A stretch of 64,000 nucleotides of DNA from Ascaris suum (taxonomy: Eukaryota > Nematoda > Chromadorea > Rhabditida > Ascarididae), in NCBI GenBank assembly GCA_013433145.1, contig CM024175.1, positions 1,047,516 through 1,111,515 of the forward strand, given 5' to 3'. This document shows positions 1-26,777 of this stretch, piece after piece. A program made the translations under genes and the position numbers. Under the pieces are notes generated by a model. It was not told the origin of the DNA and did not search any database. It saw only the letters and a program-made list of their open reading frames with translations. Each line of letters begins with the position of its first letter. Within the stretch, counting starts at the first letter, position 1.

Positions 1-1576
1 TTCCGACCCTGCAAATATCGAAGTCATTAGATTTTTTATAACATCTTCATTCGAAAAATGTGTATAGAAAAAGTAAATTAAACCAATATAACAGTAGGAG
101 TCATCAACTGTCGAATTCAGGAATGGTTTCAATAATAGTCCATTAAGCACAGGACGATTTGAAAGGCTAGAAAAATAGTTTCACGGTAAATTCGAGCCGC
201 AATTAAAAATAGACTTTCCTCGACAGTTTGTAGTTTTTCAGGTTAGATTGTAAATGTCCGCCTTGTTAGCGGCCATAGACAAATACCTCAAATAACTCGC
301 TCTTTTTTTTGTTGCCGAAGTGGAAAGGATTTTGAAATTCTCAGGTGTTCAACAAATTAACCCAGGTAATGCATATGAAGAGATGCCATTCTTTACATGA
401 AGCTCATCAATTCGAGTGTAATAAGAGAGAATAATCTTTAGCGACAGAAGATGAAAGAAGACTGCAATGAGTATACAAATAACACAAAATCGCATATACC
501 ATGAGTGTATTATGAAATAAATATTAAGAATCTATCATAAAATACCACTTCGAAATGTTTGACTTTACTTTGTCTGAATAATAATATTAACGGAAATTCC
601 ATCTCGAGCTCAAAATGGCTAAAGCTCGAGACAAAAAACCGTTTCGACTGAGATCAATTTTTCTTTTTGATCTTTTTATACATGATCGATAATGATCAGT
701 TGAAACAGGGAAGTGTAGGTGAAGAAAATGAAGGCGCAGCTGTTACTACTGAATCAGTTATTTCCCACAACTTCAATAAATCTTCTTAAACGTGATGCTA
801 GAAAGAGCGACCATTATATGTTCCCTAAGTAACAACATTAATAGAAGTGAGGAAATTGAACGGTTGAAGGGGTTATACTCGCATATGAGATAGAACAACG
901 AAATGCTCGAATGAGATCTTTGTTACGGTGGATTACAGATGCAACTAACAAAAAATCCTACCCAAAAGTCATACAAACTTGTATTAGTTCTAAACGAATA
1001 TTAGCTAATTTAAACGAATTGACGAACATGAGATTGAAGGACACTAAATGACAAGCACGTAAGAATCCAAATTCCTGTGGAATTCCCTACTCAATTCTCT
1101 AATGAATGAAAACATTGCGATAAACTCAGCCTGCGTTCTTGCTCTTAATTTCCCCGCTCCCCCTCCCTCCCCCCTCTCCTCACAAAAAAAACAACCCAAT
1201 AATTCCTTTTTTTTCGAAAGGTTTTTCTTCGCTAAATACGATCCAGTAAGTGTTTTCTGCGCTTAATATTTGGGCAACTTCAAGCCAAACATAATATTTC
1301 AACTTCCTCTGCGCAAAAATTGCTGAATCAAAATACGCATATCCTTCTTACGGGATTGTTGAGTTTTCTATGCTGTGCATAATTAAGAGATTTTTATCCG
1401 TACGTCGAAGTAATTGATAAATACTTCCATAAATTTATCAATGGTATGACAACATAGCTGTCGAACAATTTAGCTGAGAATAGAATTTAATCACATCTCA
1501 TATAATTTTCCCGTTGAAGGACATCCAAATTTATATTGTTTGAAAATGCAGAAATATGATTAGATAATTATCTCAC
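1..1576 (-). other. Intron 8 of hbl-1 (partial), no exon seen
   Basis: I looked for the C-terminal hunchback finger pair and a stop codon on the minus strand and found none. The stretch is AT-rich with a pyrimidine-rich run at about 1153-1180. It is best read as intron running off the window edge, though a small exon could be missed. Confidence 0.6.
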
Positions 1577-15729
<14,153 letters not shown>

Positions 15730-15745
15730 TCCTTGTTGCCTAACT

Positions 15746-15758
15746 CTGACAGAATGCA
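15746..15758 (-). promoter_or_regulatory. Candidate splice or SL trans-splice acceptor before exon 1b
   Basis: Minus strand reads GCATTCTGTCAG immediately before base 15745, with ATG 16 bases inside. Also usable as the end of a 73-base intron from exon 1a (15818 down to 15746). Confidence 0.5.
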
Positions 15759-15818
15759 AAATATTTATGCGTTCTTCACACTGTTACCACTTATAGAAAC
15801 GATTTCCGAGTTGCTTAC

Positions 15819-15894
15819 GGCTTCGATGTTAACAGCAGCTGAGAGAGAACTACTCGATGCGACTACACCACTTCCTGATATGTCCATTCAGCAC
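15819..15894 (-). CDS. hbl-1: Candidate alternative first exon (1a) of hbl-1
   Basis: On the minus strand an acceptor-like TTTTAG ends at 15895 and is followed 7 bases later by ATG (15885-15887). The frame gives 23 residues beginning MDISGSGVVASSSS and ends at a strong donor GCC|GTAAGC (last exon base 15819). An acceptor with no exon visible just upstream and a nearby ATG is what a spliced-leader trans-splice site looks like in nematodes. The donor leaves phase 0, so the exon can join exon 2 (13955, phase 0) in frame. Joining it instead to exon 1b would put a TAG stop two codons after the junction, making a short upstream ORF. It could also be a chance open stretch. Confidence 0.5.
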
Positions 15895-15908
15895 CTAAAA
15901 TTTGATTG
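15895..15908 (-). promoter_or_regulatory. Candidate SL trans-splice acceptor before exon 1a
   Basis: Minus strand reads AATCAAATTTTAG, ending directly before base 15894, with ATG 7 bases inside. No upstream exon is evident, which fits an outron-type trans-splice site. Confidence 0.42.
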
Positions 15909-16755
15909 CATAAACGTTGTTGATTTACTTTATTATCTGGATTTTACGTTATTTTCACGGAATTCGATAAAGACGAATTTCATACTTCAACCGATACAGT
16001 GTTCACTACGTATACAATCTTATCTCGCCAATTTTAGCGCATTCGAAAAACTTTTTGATCAGTCGACTCTTAGAAATATGAACATGGTAGTGATATTTCA
16101 TGATAACGATGTAACAGCAGAGATTCCTTAACTGAGATGGAATGAGAGCAAAGATGCGCGAAAAAGCTAGAGAACACGTTTCCCAATCGACAAAAAAAAA
16201 ACTATTTTTAACGACTACCGTCAATAATAATAATCCGAAAAGAATAATTGAAATTATACCTCAGCATTTATAACGAAAACCTCTAAATGTCTGAGATAAG
16301 TCCGCCTAGATCGATTTACATTTTTATAATATTCTTAACTATTAGCAAAAATCTTTTCTAAGGCGATACAACAGGCAAGCGTTAAGTTGAACTTTATTAA
16401 TTTTGTACGTTATATTCCTCCAAACAACTCACGACATCACATCCGTATAATAAAGTTTCACCGACAAATTCTATGCGGTTATTAATCATTCATAGAAGGT
16501 AACGATATTGGCCTGTTTAAGTTTTTTTAAAAGCATTTTCGTAACAATATTTTCGACTTCCTCTCAATTCAAATAAACGGTTCTCACAAATACGTTTCTA
16601 TTTGCAGTTTTATATTCCCGTTCGTTGTTTAGTCTGAGTTGTTTTTGCTTCTCTGGATGAAAAATTTACTGGAGAAGGTTCCCAAAAAATAGATTCCCAA
16701 TTTTCATGTAATCATCAGTTACAATCAACGTTTAAATTTTCAGCGCAAAAGAAAT

Positions 16756-16768
16756 GGGGGGGGGGGGG
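16756..16768 (+). repeat. G homopolymer tract
   Basis: 13 consecutive G followed by ACGGGAGGG. Confidence 0.95.
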
Positions 16769-17286
16769 ACGGGAGGGAATTTCCCGGAGCTTCATTTCCT
16801 ACTCTATTTCCGATCCGTATGATAGCAAATGCGAGGGTTTTATAAGCCAAGCCGTTGGGAATCCTTTCAGCTGCTAAAGATTTTGTCCCACAATGATGAA
16901 CGAAAGATAACTTCTTCCAAAAAAAATCACATCAAGCTTATTTTTGATGCATTTATGACAACAATAAAATGCCAATTGTTTTTAGGCGAAATATTTGCAT
17001 ATGTTAGTTAGAGTATAAGAAAAAGAAATATGATCGTGCGTATCATTCATACGTTCTAAAATTTGTGTTTTTAAGCAAATCCTCCTCTCCCCAGTTTCCC
17101 CAATTCGCGCGCCAACTTTTCGCAATACAACCACTTTATCTTCTAAAGTAGTCTTAAGGCTGTAAGATAATTAATTTCAATACTTACATACATGCGTACA
17201 CTTGCTAACTTCATTTATAATCAGCATCGTAAACAATAAACGCAGCTGAACAATCGTAAACTGTATAAATATATAAATATATATAT

Positions 17287-17425
<139 letters not shown>

Positions 17426-17879
17426 GATATCATTGATAAGAGGATAAATGAAAGCTGTTGATCGTGCGCTTGTTTGTGGAAGAATTCGTCTTCTATATAT
17501 CATCTTCTAAGATATAAAGTTATCTCCATACTATACTATACTATATATGCATAATGTTGATTACATTTGTGGAGTTATCTATACGCTCTCAACATCATAA
17601 TCAAAATTATACGAAAATTTCGCAAAACGTATACTAAAATTATACTAAAATTTATGAGAGCTTCTCATATGATCGTTGATGATAATTCTAATGAAATAAA
17701 CGACGGTAATGAGATCGTTGATGATTAATGAAATGAAATGCAAATAAATTTGGAAAGAAAAAAACAGCTACAGGGAGTATATCGAAAGGAATGGCGGATG
17801 GGAGAATGCCTAATGTGATATCATCCAAAATGATATAATTTCGGAATTATTTCAGTATAAATTAGTGGAAAATATTCAT

Positions 17880-17961
17880 TTGTCCAAAAAGATATTGAAC
17901 TGAAGAGCGGATATAAGATATTGTCCAAGAAGATATTGAACTGAACAGCGAATATAAGATA
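17880..17961 (+). repeat. 41-bp tandem duplication
   Basis: Two head-to-tail units, 17880-17920 and 17921-17961, starting TTGTCCAA and sharing GATATTGAACTGAA; about three mismatches between them. Confidence 0.95.
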
Positions 17962-18966
17962 TTAAGCAATATTGCCTCATCAGCATAACAAATATGTAAT
18001 AGGTTAAAAAAAGTTTTTCGAACACATACATAGATAATTGCACTAAAATTATTCGAATTCAATTAGCGAATAAATAAAATGGAAAATTATTTTTATTGAA
18101 AGAGAGGAAATCGATTTGATTGTTTCATTGGACGTCATCATTCGAAAAAAAAAATCTATGAAAAAAATGATCTAATATCAACCAAAAAATTATGGTATAG
18201 CTAAATTTCGTTAGCGTTATTCGTCAGCAAAAATGACTGATGCATTGGCAAGTGAGCAATTCCAACACCAGCGGTTCTTTGAACAGCTAATCTTGTGTAC
18301 TTCTACGTTAAAAAACAATTAGTTCATATGAACTTCATCATTCCACTATTATGATGCATCTCTCGTCGTCTGTCACCACGGAAAATAGCTGTAAATATAC
18401 ACTATTTTCATATTGCTGCATATAAAACATATACCGAAAGAATAGACTCCTCAGGAAGCAAGCAGGCATTGCGCCAAAATCGCGCTAAAGCATTCATTCT
18501 ATTTCGCCGCCTACGAATTTTTCTTTGGAAGCACATCTCGTCAGTGCTATTTCTTTCCGAAAACACATCACTGTTAAACTTTCGCAAGTTATTTCCTCAT
18601 CTATGATCACTTTATGAAAACGCTCTCTAATCGATGGACCACTCTATTTCAACTCTTAAGAGACACCAGTGATAAATTTTATTGCACCTCTCAACTATGT
18701 GTCGATTGTCCCACATAAAACAAGTACGAATAAAATTTGTGTGAATTGAATACATTCAACATATCCAATATTCCCTGAGCAGAGATGTGCTCATTTGACA
18801 CGATAAATGGTTTATCGCTTTTCTGCTAAGCGTGATTTGTTTTTCTTGGATGTTACTAGCAGAAAAAAGTGCAGCCGACGAAAATAACGCTAGAAGTGCT
18901 AGTGTTACTTCCGCTTAACGATATTTCTCGCTGGCACGATGCCATTCATTTCGGATCCCGCTTCCT

Positions 18967-19332
18967 ATGGCGCCACTGAACTTGCACTTGCCACCTAAGT
19001 TAGCGGGAATTTCATCAATAGAAAATATATACGTATTCATAGTGCATTCGATTACTCTCTCCTCACAGAGAGCAAAGATAACGTATCAAGAAAAGGAAAT
19101 TAATTTGCTGAGAAATTTTTTACTAGGGTTAGATGAGATGCGAACCGATTCGAAGAGTCTTTCTACTGTGATGAGCTCATTGGAGAACGCTGTGAGGAAC
19201 ATGCCTTTATGCTTAATACAGAGGACAGCAAACCTAACTTCAGAACATTTCAGAAAATTTCCTTCTTATTGCATGCAAGAGAGAGATGAGAGGAACATTC
19301 TAGAATTGAGGGCTGGCCCCCCGCTACTATAA
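18967..19332 (+). CDS. Hypothetical open frame, unsupported
   Basis: 121 codons from ATG, no recognised domain, no signal peptide, no evident splice context. Nearby sequence has ordinary base composition. It may be a chance open frame in unannotated upstream DNA; kept because it is the longest frame between hbl-1 and the first LTR. Confidence 0.12.
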   Translation: MAPLNLHLPPKLAGISSIENIYVFIVHSITLSSQRAKITYQEKEINLLRNFLLGLDEMRTDSKSLSTVMSSLENAVRNMPLCLIQRTANLTSEHFRKFPSYCMQERDERNILELRAGPPLL

Positions 19333-19810
19333 CACTAATAACAGTAATAAGAATAATAACAGTAATGACAATAACAATGATAATATCAATGATAATGTCA
19401 ATAGTAATAAAAAATAACAACAGCGGATTACTTGGATCTTCAATATCTCTGCGATGATCATTGATGTATTTGCATAATCTCCTGATCGAAATGCGCGAGA
19501 TAGATGTTAAAACTAGGGAATAATGCGTTTTGCCACTGTCAGCGAATGGGTTGTCACCGTACTGAATTTCTTAAGACTCTATTCATGGACGTTGCGGCTC
19601 ATGATCGGTCTCGCTATTGCCGTCCTACCTAATCCAGGCTCCCTCTTAACGTGTAGCTGTGAATTCCTATTATTAGTGTTACAAGTTCATTATATTCGAG
19701 AGAAAGGATGTCAGGGTATTAGCCGTCCGGGAAGGCGTTCATGAAAAATTCTACTATGACCTGGGAATCTATAAACATGCGCAGCTGGATACTCTTTTTC
19801 GCAGTAAATG

Positions 19811-19881
19811 AAGTGAACGCATAATGTGAGATATAGAAATGAAATCAATTCATTTCTACATCTCACATTATGCGTTCAATT
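19811..19881. repeat. Near-perfect inverted repeat (33-bp arms, 5-base loop)
   Basis: Left arm 19811-19843, loop ATCAA 19844-19848, right arm 19849-19881. Only two mismatched positions; the core arm begins GAACGCATAATGTGAGAT. Could be an RNA hairpin, a tiny palindromic element or a recent inverted duplication. Confidence 0.93.
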
Positions 19882-20447
19882 CTAGCAGTGCTACATTTCT
19901 CTTTGTTTCTTTTAAGATCCAACCATTCAAAAAAAGATGAACTCAAGATCGTTTGAAATATTCCTCATCCTTTTCTCATGTCTGTGATAGACAACTGACT
20001 CAGCAAAACAAACACTAGCAATGTCACTCGTTCGTTACAGTCGAAGTATTGCGTCGTCTCTCATCGTGATGCCCACTAATAAAAACGAAAGGGATTATGC
20101 TATCCTTGTCCTACCGTGCACAACTTCAACCTTACTTCCGGCTATTTCATGGATTAGGTGCGAACATATTGTCGCTGCCTTTTGTCTTCACATCACTTTA
20201 TTTGCGACTTATGTTTATAGGCTATCAAATAGTACCTCAGAAAACATTTCACAATTTCTTCAAATGAATTCGAAATTAAAGGACTATTTTTGCGATATGT
20301 CACTTACGATGATTTCACTCTATGCAGCATTCATGTAGATCATATTCCAGTTCTACTTATAATTAGATCGGAAATTTTCATGGTGATGACAAAATTGATT
20401 GTGCTGATATCGATTTTGTGCTATCGTTCTCATAAAACGCATCCGCA

Positions 20448-20490
20448 TTTTGCCGAATATCGTGCATTGGTGCACGTGATTTCCGGCAAA
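20448..20490. repeat. Imperfect hairpin with TTTGCCG/CGGCAAA ends
   Basis: TTTGCCG near 20448 pairs with CGGCAAA at 20484-20490, with inner GTGCA/TGCAC pairing around TTGG. A few mismatches or bulges. Resembles the TTTGCCG-type dispersed hairpins of nematode genomes in style only. Confidence 0.5.
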
Positions 20491-22701
20491 TTCCGTGCAA
20501 TGAATTCGATATTGATTGAAGCACCTATTAAATGCCGCCGATTCACATGGCTTATAACTGACAAGACGTAGCTGATTTTTTTTTACAATGAAGCGCTAAA
20601 ATTCTAGCAAGAACGATTCCATTCTAATTCGATAATATTTATACCCGTAGAGCGTAGAAAACAATCATACATTTCCTCGACGTGAGACGGAATTTCATTT
20701 CCGCAGTTAAGCGGAACCAGCAATGTTAACTTCTTTCCCTAGCTGCATTTCTTTCATTTGTTTATCGAGATTTTATACAAGAACTTTCAATTTCTGATGG
20801 ATGCATACGTAACTTTTATTTTAGAAGCTGTCTGCAAGAGAAACACTGCAAGCGTTTTTTTTTTTTTTTGGTAAAATCAACTCAGAAGACACTTTTGACC
20901 CGCAAGTTATATCAGCGGTGAATAAAAATGATATTTATAAGCGGATTTCTCAGAAAATGAGCCGAATTAATCAAATCCTTGCAATCAGGAATCTGAAATT
21001 AATTCAACGAGTACCATAATTGAATAATCGAGCAGTAAGCAATCAGAATGCATAATGAAAATCCCTTGTTGCACAACTAACAGATGCTCTGCATAAAGCG
21101 ATCATGCAAAAATTTTTAGCAAAAACCGACATCAACGTAAAGCATTTGATGGCGAAGATATGCGCGCTTAGCAACAACCTTTGATAGCTTCTATGCACTC
21201 ATTCATGAGCACGATCACTTGGCCTGTTTTGTGCGATATCACATGCATTAGAAAGTTTCTTGGAAAGAAATTGCACCAAAGCAATCGTTCGGCATCTGAC
21301 AATCAGAGGATAAGATTTGATTCTCGCAAGTAGCAAGATTACCTCTTTGAAAAAAAAAAGCAGAAAGTTAGAAAATACTCGAGAAAATTAGAGAAATATG
21401 CTAGTTAAAGAATTGAGACAACTGTCAGGAATTTATGCATAAATAAAAAATAAAGCACATCTAAACGCGCTCAGAACGCTCCCATAAAACGTGAATCGTA
21501 AACACGTCAGCTGGAATATTAGAGTACAAGGAAGTAGTGGTATACATCAGAAAACGTAAATGATAGAAAAGTGCAGAGCCGAGGGTGTGAGATGCAGGCT
21601 GCTTCTAATAGCGAAGTACCTCACGAACGTCTTCCGCGCAAACGCAAATGAAGCTGCCCATGAGAGGTCTCCTAATGTGCTAAAAGAACGGTTTTTAGTT
21701 AAGAAATGCGCTTACGTTAGCGGGCGAAACGCATATTTCTTCAAACAGCTGCAGCCATTTTCGAGTTTAGGCGAATGCATAAAAATGAATCGATGTATTG
21801 AGTGCTTCCAATTATAAATACCTACCGAGAAAAAATATTTGTGCTGAAACAAAATCAACATCGCATTTCAATTGTATCCTTTAAAACCATCAAATATCGA
21901 ATTCTGGATTATTTCATTGATGAATATTTTATTTACTAAAATTTCAAAAATATCAGTTGTGATAAAACCCTCGAGGTTTTCTTCATCATTTTAAGAGTTC
22001 ACTGCAAAACGTCAGTGATAGCGGAGGGAGAGAGGGAGTTTGGGGAGCGATTGCTTGCTTCTTGTTTCAGCTATGATGATGATAGTCTCATGAATTGTAA
22101 TGAGGCAAGAATGTTATAAAAACGTTGATCAAAATAAGTTATTATGATCATTTATGCTGCAATTAAGAGCCAGCTGACTGGTGCAACCGCGCTTTTCTCC
22201 TGTTAAAGTAGAATTTTTCAAAAAAAAAAAAAATTGACGAAATAAGCTATTCTATAACGATTGTCAAACTCGCCTTAAAACATACCGTAAACTAAGGATT
22301 CCACTCTACGATAGAGGAAATTGAAAAAAAAAAGTAGCCTGAGGAAGCAATAAGACGTTTAGGGTAAAACTGCTCATCGAGCGAATCAAATGTTCAAGGG
22401 GTTACCTATAACTAGTGACAGATACTCATTTGCCAATGCAATGGAATTATTCCGCGTGCAATTTCGTTTTTTTTTTGTCAACATATCCGACAGAAAGCAA
22501 TGAGATATTCGACGTTTTCATATGTTGCTTTTTTTTTGCTTTTTTGTTTTGAATTTTGCTTTTTTTTTCTGCAATTGCATTCTTTTTATGGGCGATTTGT
22601 GAAGAGCTTATTGCTACGCATTGGAAGCGCATTTTGTGGAATTCCCCCTTCAAAATAGCACTGCGTTCGGTACCGTCACCTTTTCCTAAGCACACAACTG
22701 C

Positions 22702-22706
22702 ATTTT
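22702..22706 (+). repeat. Target-site duplication, left of LTR copy 1
   Basis: ATTTT, repeated exactly at 23087-23091 directly after the LTR. Confidence 0.85.
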
Positions 22707-23086
22707 TGTTGGGCATGGTGCGGTAGAGCCAATCCAAGATACCCACTTGTGATCTAAACCCATTTGTGATATAACATTGCAACGATCATTTGCTCGTATA
22801 GGCGGTTCTCGTTCATTGTTCTTTGCGCAGTGCCGTTGATCGACTTAGGTTCTTTTGGCCTACCTAAAGACTATATAAGTCGGGCTTCAGCCCTTCGGAG
22901 TCAGTCTTCTTCATTGGACAGCACTCCGATCTGCAGCCCTTCTTGGTATCTTTCACCTCTCACCGTTCTACTCGTTCTTGGGAGCTGTGGTCCTCCCCAA
23001 TGAAACACTTCGACTATCCTGGTGTCCCCTCCCCTCATGTTCAACTCGGCTTCGCTCTTCACATCGCCGCCTCCAAAGATACAACA
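22707..23086 (+). mobile_element. Solo LTR, copy 1
   Basis: 380-bp unit beginning TGTTGGGCATGG and ending GATACAACA, so it has TG...CA ends with a 5-bp terminal inverted repeat (TGTTG/CAACA). It is flanked by an exact 5-bp duplication ATTTT (22702-22706 and 23087-23091). A TATA-like CTATATAAGT at 22871-22880 sits in the middle, as expected for the U3 promoter of an LTR, and sets the orientation. It is more GC-rich than its surroundings. No gag/pol-type internal sequence or second same-orientation LTR lies on either side, so it is a solo LTR left by LTR-LTR recombination. A 5-bp duplication fits Gypsy or BEL/Pao elements; I cannot choose between them. Confidence 0.88.
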
Positions 23087-23091
23087 ATTTT
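23087..23091 (+). repeat. Target-site duplication, right of LTR copy 1
   Basis: ATTTT, matching 22702-22706. Confidence 0.85.
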
Positions 23092-23983
23092 CCATTTAAA
23101 TTCTCAACAGGAAAAGAGCAAAAATTGGCTAAAATTGGTTTCAAATCCACAGCAAAAAAAGGTTTTTAATTGGTTTCGAATTTTCTTCTTTTTTTCACAT
23201 CAGCTATATCTTAATAAAATGGAGACCTCAAATGTAAGTGAAATAATTGCGCAATTACGGCAACATAGAAAGTTCTACTGAAACTAGGAAAGCATAAGCG
23301 CTTTCATTCGCGCAAAAATGTCAACCTCGAACAGGCTCCTATCTCCACAACACTCTCTAGTTCTATCCTAGTGAACACAGATGAGACATTAAAATGCCTA
23401 CCTTCGTACGTGAATTAATCAACTCCATAATCAATAAATTGCGCTAAAAAAATGATAAAAAGGTGGCAGAAAATTAACGGCAGTTAAGCAAATATATCTG
23501 ATATTAGCTAGGAAACATGGAAATGAATTTTAAGAAATCGATGAAATTCGATCAAACTTTGACAGCGAAACGATTCTACAAAATGCAGTTGATAATGATA
23601 AAATTAATGAAAAATTAAATGTGGAATCGGAAAGAACATTGAACTGATAAGATACGATAACGAATTCAAAATATAGATTTAATCGACGCCGAATTAGGAT
23701 GGCATTATTTTAACACTTACAAAATTTTGGCCACAATTTGAAAGAAAAAAAATGTTCATTTCGGAATTTTATGTTAAAAGTTGAGATGAAAATATTTCGA
23801 TGATTTTATTCTCGAAAAAGTATGTAAATTTATACGAATGTAGCATAAACTTCCTAAAACGCGAAAGAAAAAAACATATTATTATCTGAAAAATCAAACG
23901 CGCAATGAGTTGATGCTATTTAATGTTGAACTAGCTGAATATACCTCTTTATCGTGTGTCTATTACATTCGTGCAGTTTTTGG

Positions 23984-24023
23984 TCATCATAGTAGGTTGA
24001 AACTCATCATAGCAGGTTGAAAA
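23984..24023 (+). repeat. 20-bp tandem duplication
   Basis: TCATCATAGTAGGTTGAAAC followed directly by a copy with two changes. Confidence 0.9.
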
Positions 24024-26210
24024 GTGGGCGATGAGGATAGGAACGATTCGCATTTTCTGGGATCGTTCTCAACTTGTTGTGCAAACATTTTGTTATATCT
24101 GTATCTCCTTGAAAATATCCTATCAATTTGCTATAGTCAAGCCATATTATTGCCTATTGCCTACCGGAACAATTTTTTATTTCTTGTCGTATAAAACCAA
24201 AATTTCAAGCAATTATGGCATCTAGCAGCTGAGAAATTGAATCGGTGTACACAAGCTACGATGAGTATGCAAACGTATATGGAAGCTTTCAGAATGAAAT
24301 ACTTGTGACAGAATCAAAACTTCACTTAAAAAAAACAAAAAACATCTTGGCAATGTAAGGCATGAAATTCGAAGTATCTATCATTACTTCGTCGTCGCTC
24401 AAGAAAGCCTGAGAGCCTCCTAAATAAAATATATTGATGAGTTCACTTTTTCCACAACAGTGAAAATTCACAACAAGATAACTTATATAAGTTGATTGGT
24501 TTAGTTGCACTTTCACCATGAGTATGAGCAACACGATTTTGAAATACAGATTCAATGTAAAATGCAATGAATTAACAGACGCGAGAAAAACCTCTAGAAA
24601 TCCGACGCATTGCATAAAGAGAAAAAATTAGATGTTGAGCAAATGCTGGAGCTAAGTTTGATGATGAACAATTGTTGTTCGACGAAATTTCAATTCACTC
24701 GATTAAAACATTTCCATCATGCTCCGCCTGAGATTGTGATCCACGCAAGCACAGCCTTGTCAAGCCGCATGCGCCACTACATATAGTTATTGCACGTTAT
24801 TGTGACAAATTCAGTGGCTTATGAAGGTGAGTCTTCCGACTGCATCCTGTGGGACATATTATAAGAAAGAATTTTGGGCTAAAGCGGAAGTGTTGGTAAT
24901 CTCATGTACTATTCGATTAAACTCTCAAACACATACTTTCGATAAAACCATACAATTCAGCAACAAGAGCATCAAATTTGTTCATACCCATAAATCTTCG
25001 ACGTAGCTTCCCATTTGTAATAAAGACAAAAAAACCGAAAAACTCTTCTATCCATAACTTCTGATGAATATTTTCAATAAACGACGGTGTTAATTGTTTC
25101 GTATAAACAAATATTTACCGAGTATTTTTTAAATTGGGCTCAATAAAAATGTAACAGAAATAGCTGCAATATACATCGTTTTGTTTCTAGTAATATTGGC
25201 ATAATAAACAATCGAATATCAAATAAATGCATCTAAAAGTGTTTAGTGCTGATGAGATTTCCTCTCACAAATAATAGACGGATTATATGAGAGTACTTGC
25301 GCTTTATGAATACGCTAACAATTCAATTTCTATGTGAATGAAAAAAAAGGGATAAAAATATACTTCACATAAATATAATGCATTTGATAAGAAAAAGAAC
25401 TTAATGAAAAATCTCGTCATTCATAAATACTTTTTGAAGAATGGCAGATATTACCTCTCAATAACTGGACTTTTTAAGAGAACATAATAAGAAAGCGCCG
25501 CCCCCATTTGTTCCTAAAGACAACCATACTTTTCAATGCACATGAGATGAGTAGCTAACTCGCGTCTGCAGTGTACATTATGAAATGATACGGGGAGAAC
25601 AAGAAAGACGAGGGAAGGAAATACACACATACGTGTGCATCTATCTGTCCACCTATTTGTCTCAACCCGCAAACTAATGAAGATGCAGTTTGGCAATCTA
25701 ATAGAGAACTGATTTTTCATCAGGTCAAGCCGGGACAAGTAGTGAAGCAATAAGAGGGGAGAGGGAGGGAGGAGGGCGAAGCGTTGAACTAAAAAACGCT
25801 TTCGCACATCGCGTTATGACAGCAGCCATCTTTACGATTCGCTAGCAAACAGTAAACGTATGCAATCATGTAAAATGCAGACTCGAGCGGTTGACTAATC
25901 AGCCTTGAAATTAGTCACGAAAAGGTGGTGTCATTCTCCTATGGTACGCCATTATGCACACTTATATAAAAATAAATAAATATGGCGTCATACATCTGGT
26001 AAATCTGCAAAGGCACTTAACGAGGAATTGCCCATAAAATGCATGCACAAATGATAGGATGTGAGTAAATTGCTACGCCTTTTTCACTATTAACTAACAA
26101 TTTCAGTGCTATGATTTGTTTCATTACGGGGCAAAAGCAAAACCTTTTGCCAGCTCGATAGATCGATTTACACCTGTTGCGCCTGTTGGAAGATATATCG
26201 CAGCAGATTT

Positions 26211-26777
26211 CTATGGATAGGCATCTTTTTCGTTGCATGGCACCCACATGCTTCCAGCGATCGAAAAGTCATGGAAGGGTGAATAACGAACCTCACTTGG
26301 AGAAAGCAAGAATGAAGCTTCTCTCAACACGATTAAAAGGTATTTTTTGTCGCATAAATGCAAAAATATCACATAAGATAAACAGATATCAACGAGGAAA
26401 GCAATAGCTTCCCCTTGAATAGACCGAGTAGTTTTGAACAAAGGAAGCGAAGCAGCGGCCGGACCGGGCCGTTTGGGTTCAGTAAACTGGTCAAAGCTGT
26501 AAACAACATTTGGGTGGACGTTCGCCCCGGACGGGCTGGCTCCAACTCCTCCTTTGAGCGCACTCTCGAGGCAGAGAAGACTGAAAAGTGTGTGTGTCAC
26601 TACGGCAACAATATGCAACAACGAGAACATTCAGCAGTGAGGGAAAGTAGAGAGAATGAGTGCAACATGGAAGAGAGAACAAATAGTGCAAACAGTGCAA
26701 AAACTATACGCCGAAAAAGACGACTAGGCTGCAGAGGAAATAGCAAGGACGCGGTATACTCTCTAACCGAGTTGTAG
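26211..26777. other. GC-richer patch with overlapping open frames on both strands
   Basis: Minus frame 26211-26630 (139 codons) and plus frame 26415-26777 (120 codons) overlap. The base composition between about 26440 and 26580 is clearly GC-richer than the neighbourhood. Neither product has a domain I recognise; the minus product begins with a hydrophobic segment (FSLLHIVAVVTHTLFSLLCL). Could be a promoter or noncoding exon, a decayed repeat, or a small gene. Confidence 0.2.

Noticed and set aside
600..640. Inverted repeat TCTCGAGCT / AGCTCGAGA
   Set aside because: Nine-base arms are too short to mean much in 64 kb.
1..1500. C-terminal hunchback finger pair expected after exon 8
   Set aside because: No CxxC...HxxxH pattern was found on the minus strand; the exon must lie outside the window or was missed.
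15733..16131. 132-codon plus-strand frame over the hbl-1 5' end
   Set aside because: It is opposite to candidate exons 1a and 1b, has no recognisable domain, and is explained as a shadow of minus-strand coding sequence.
22943..23281. 112-codon plus-strand frame starting inside LTR copy 1
   Set aside because: It crosses the LTR end into unrelated flanking DNA, so it is not a conserved coding unit.
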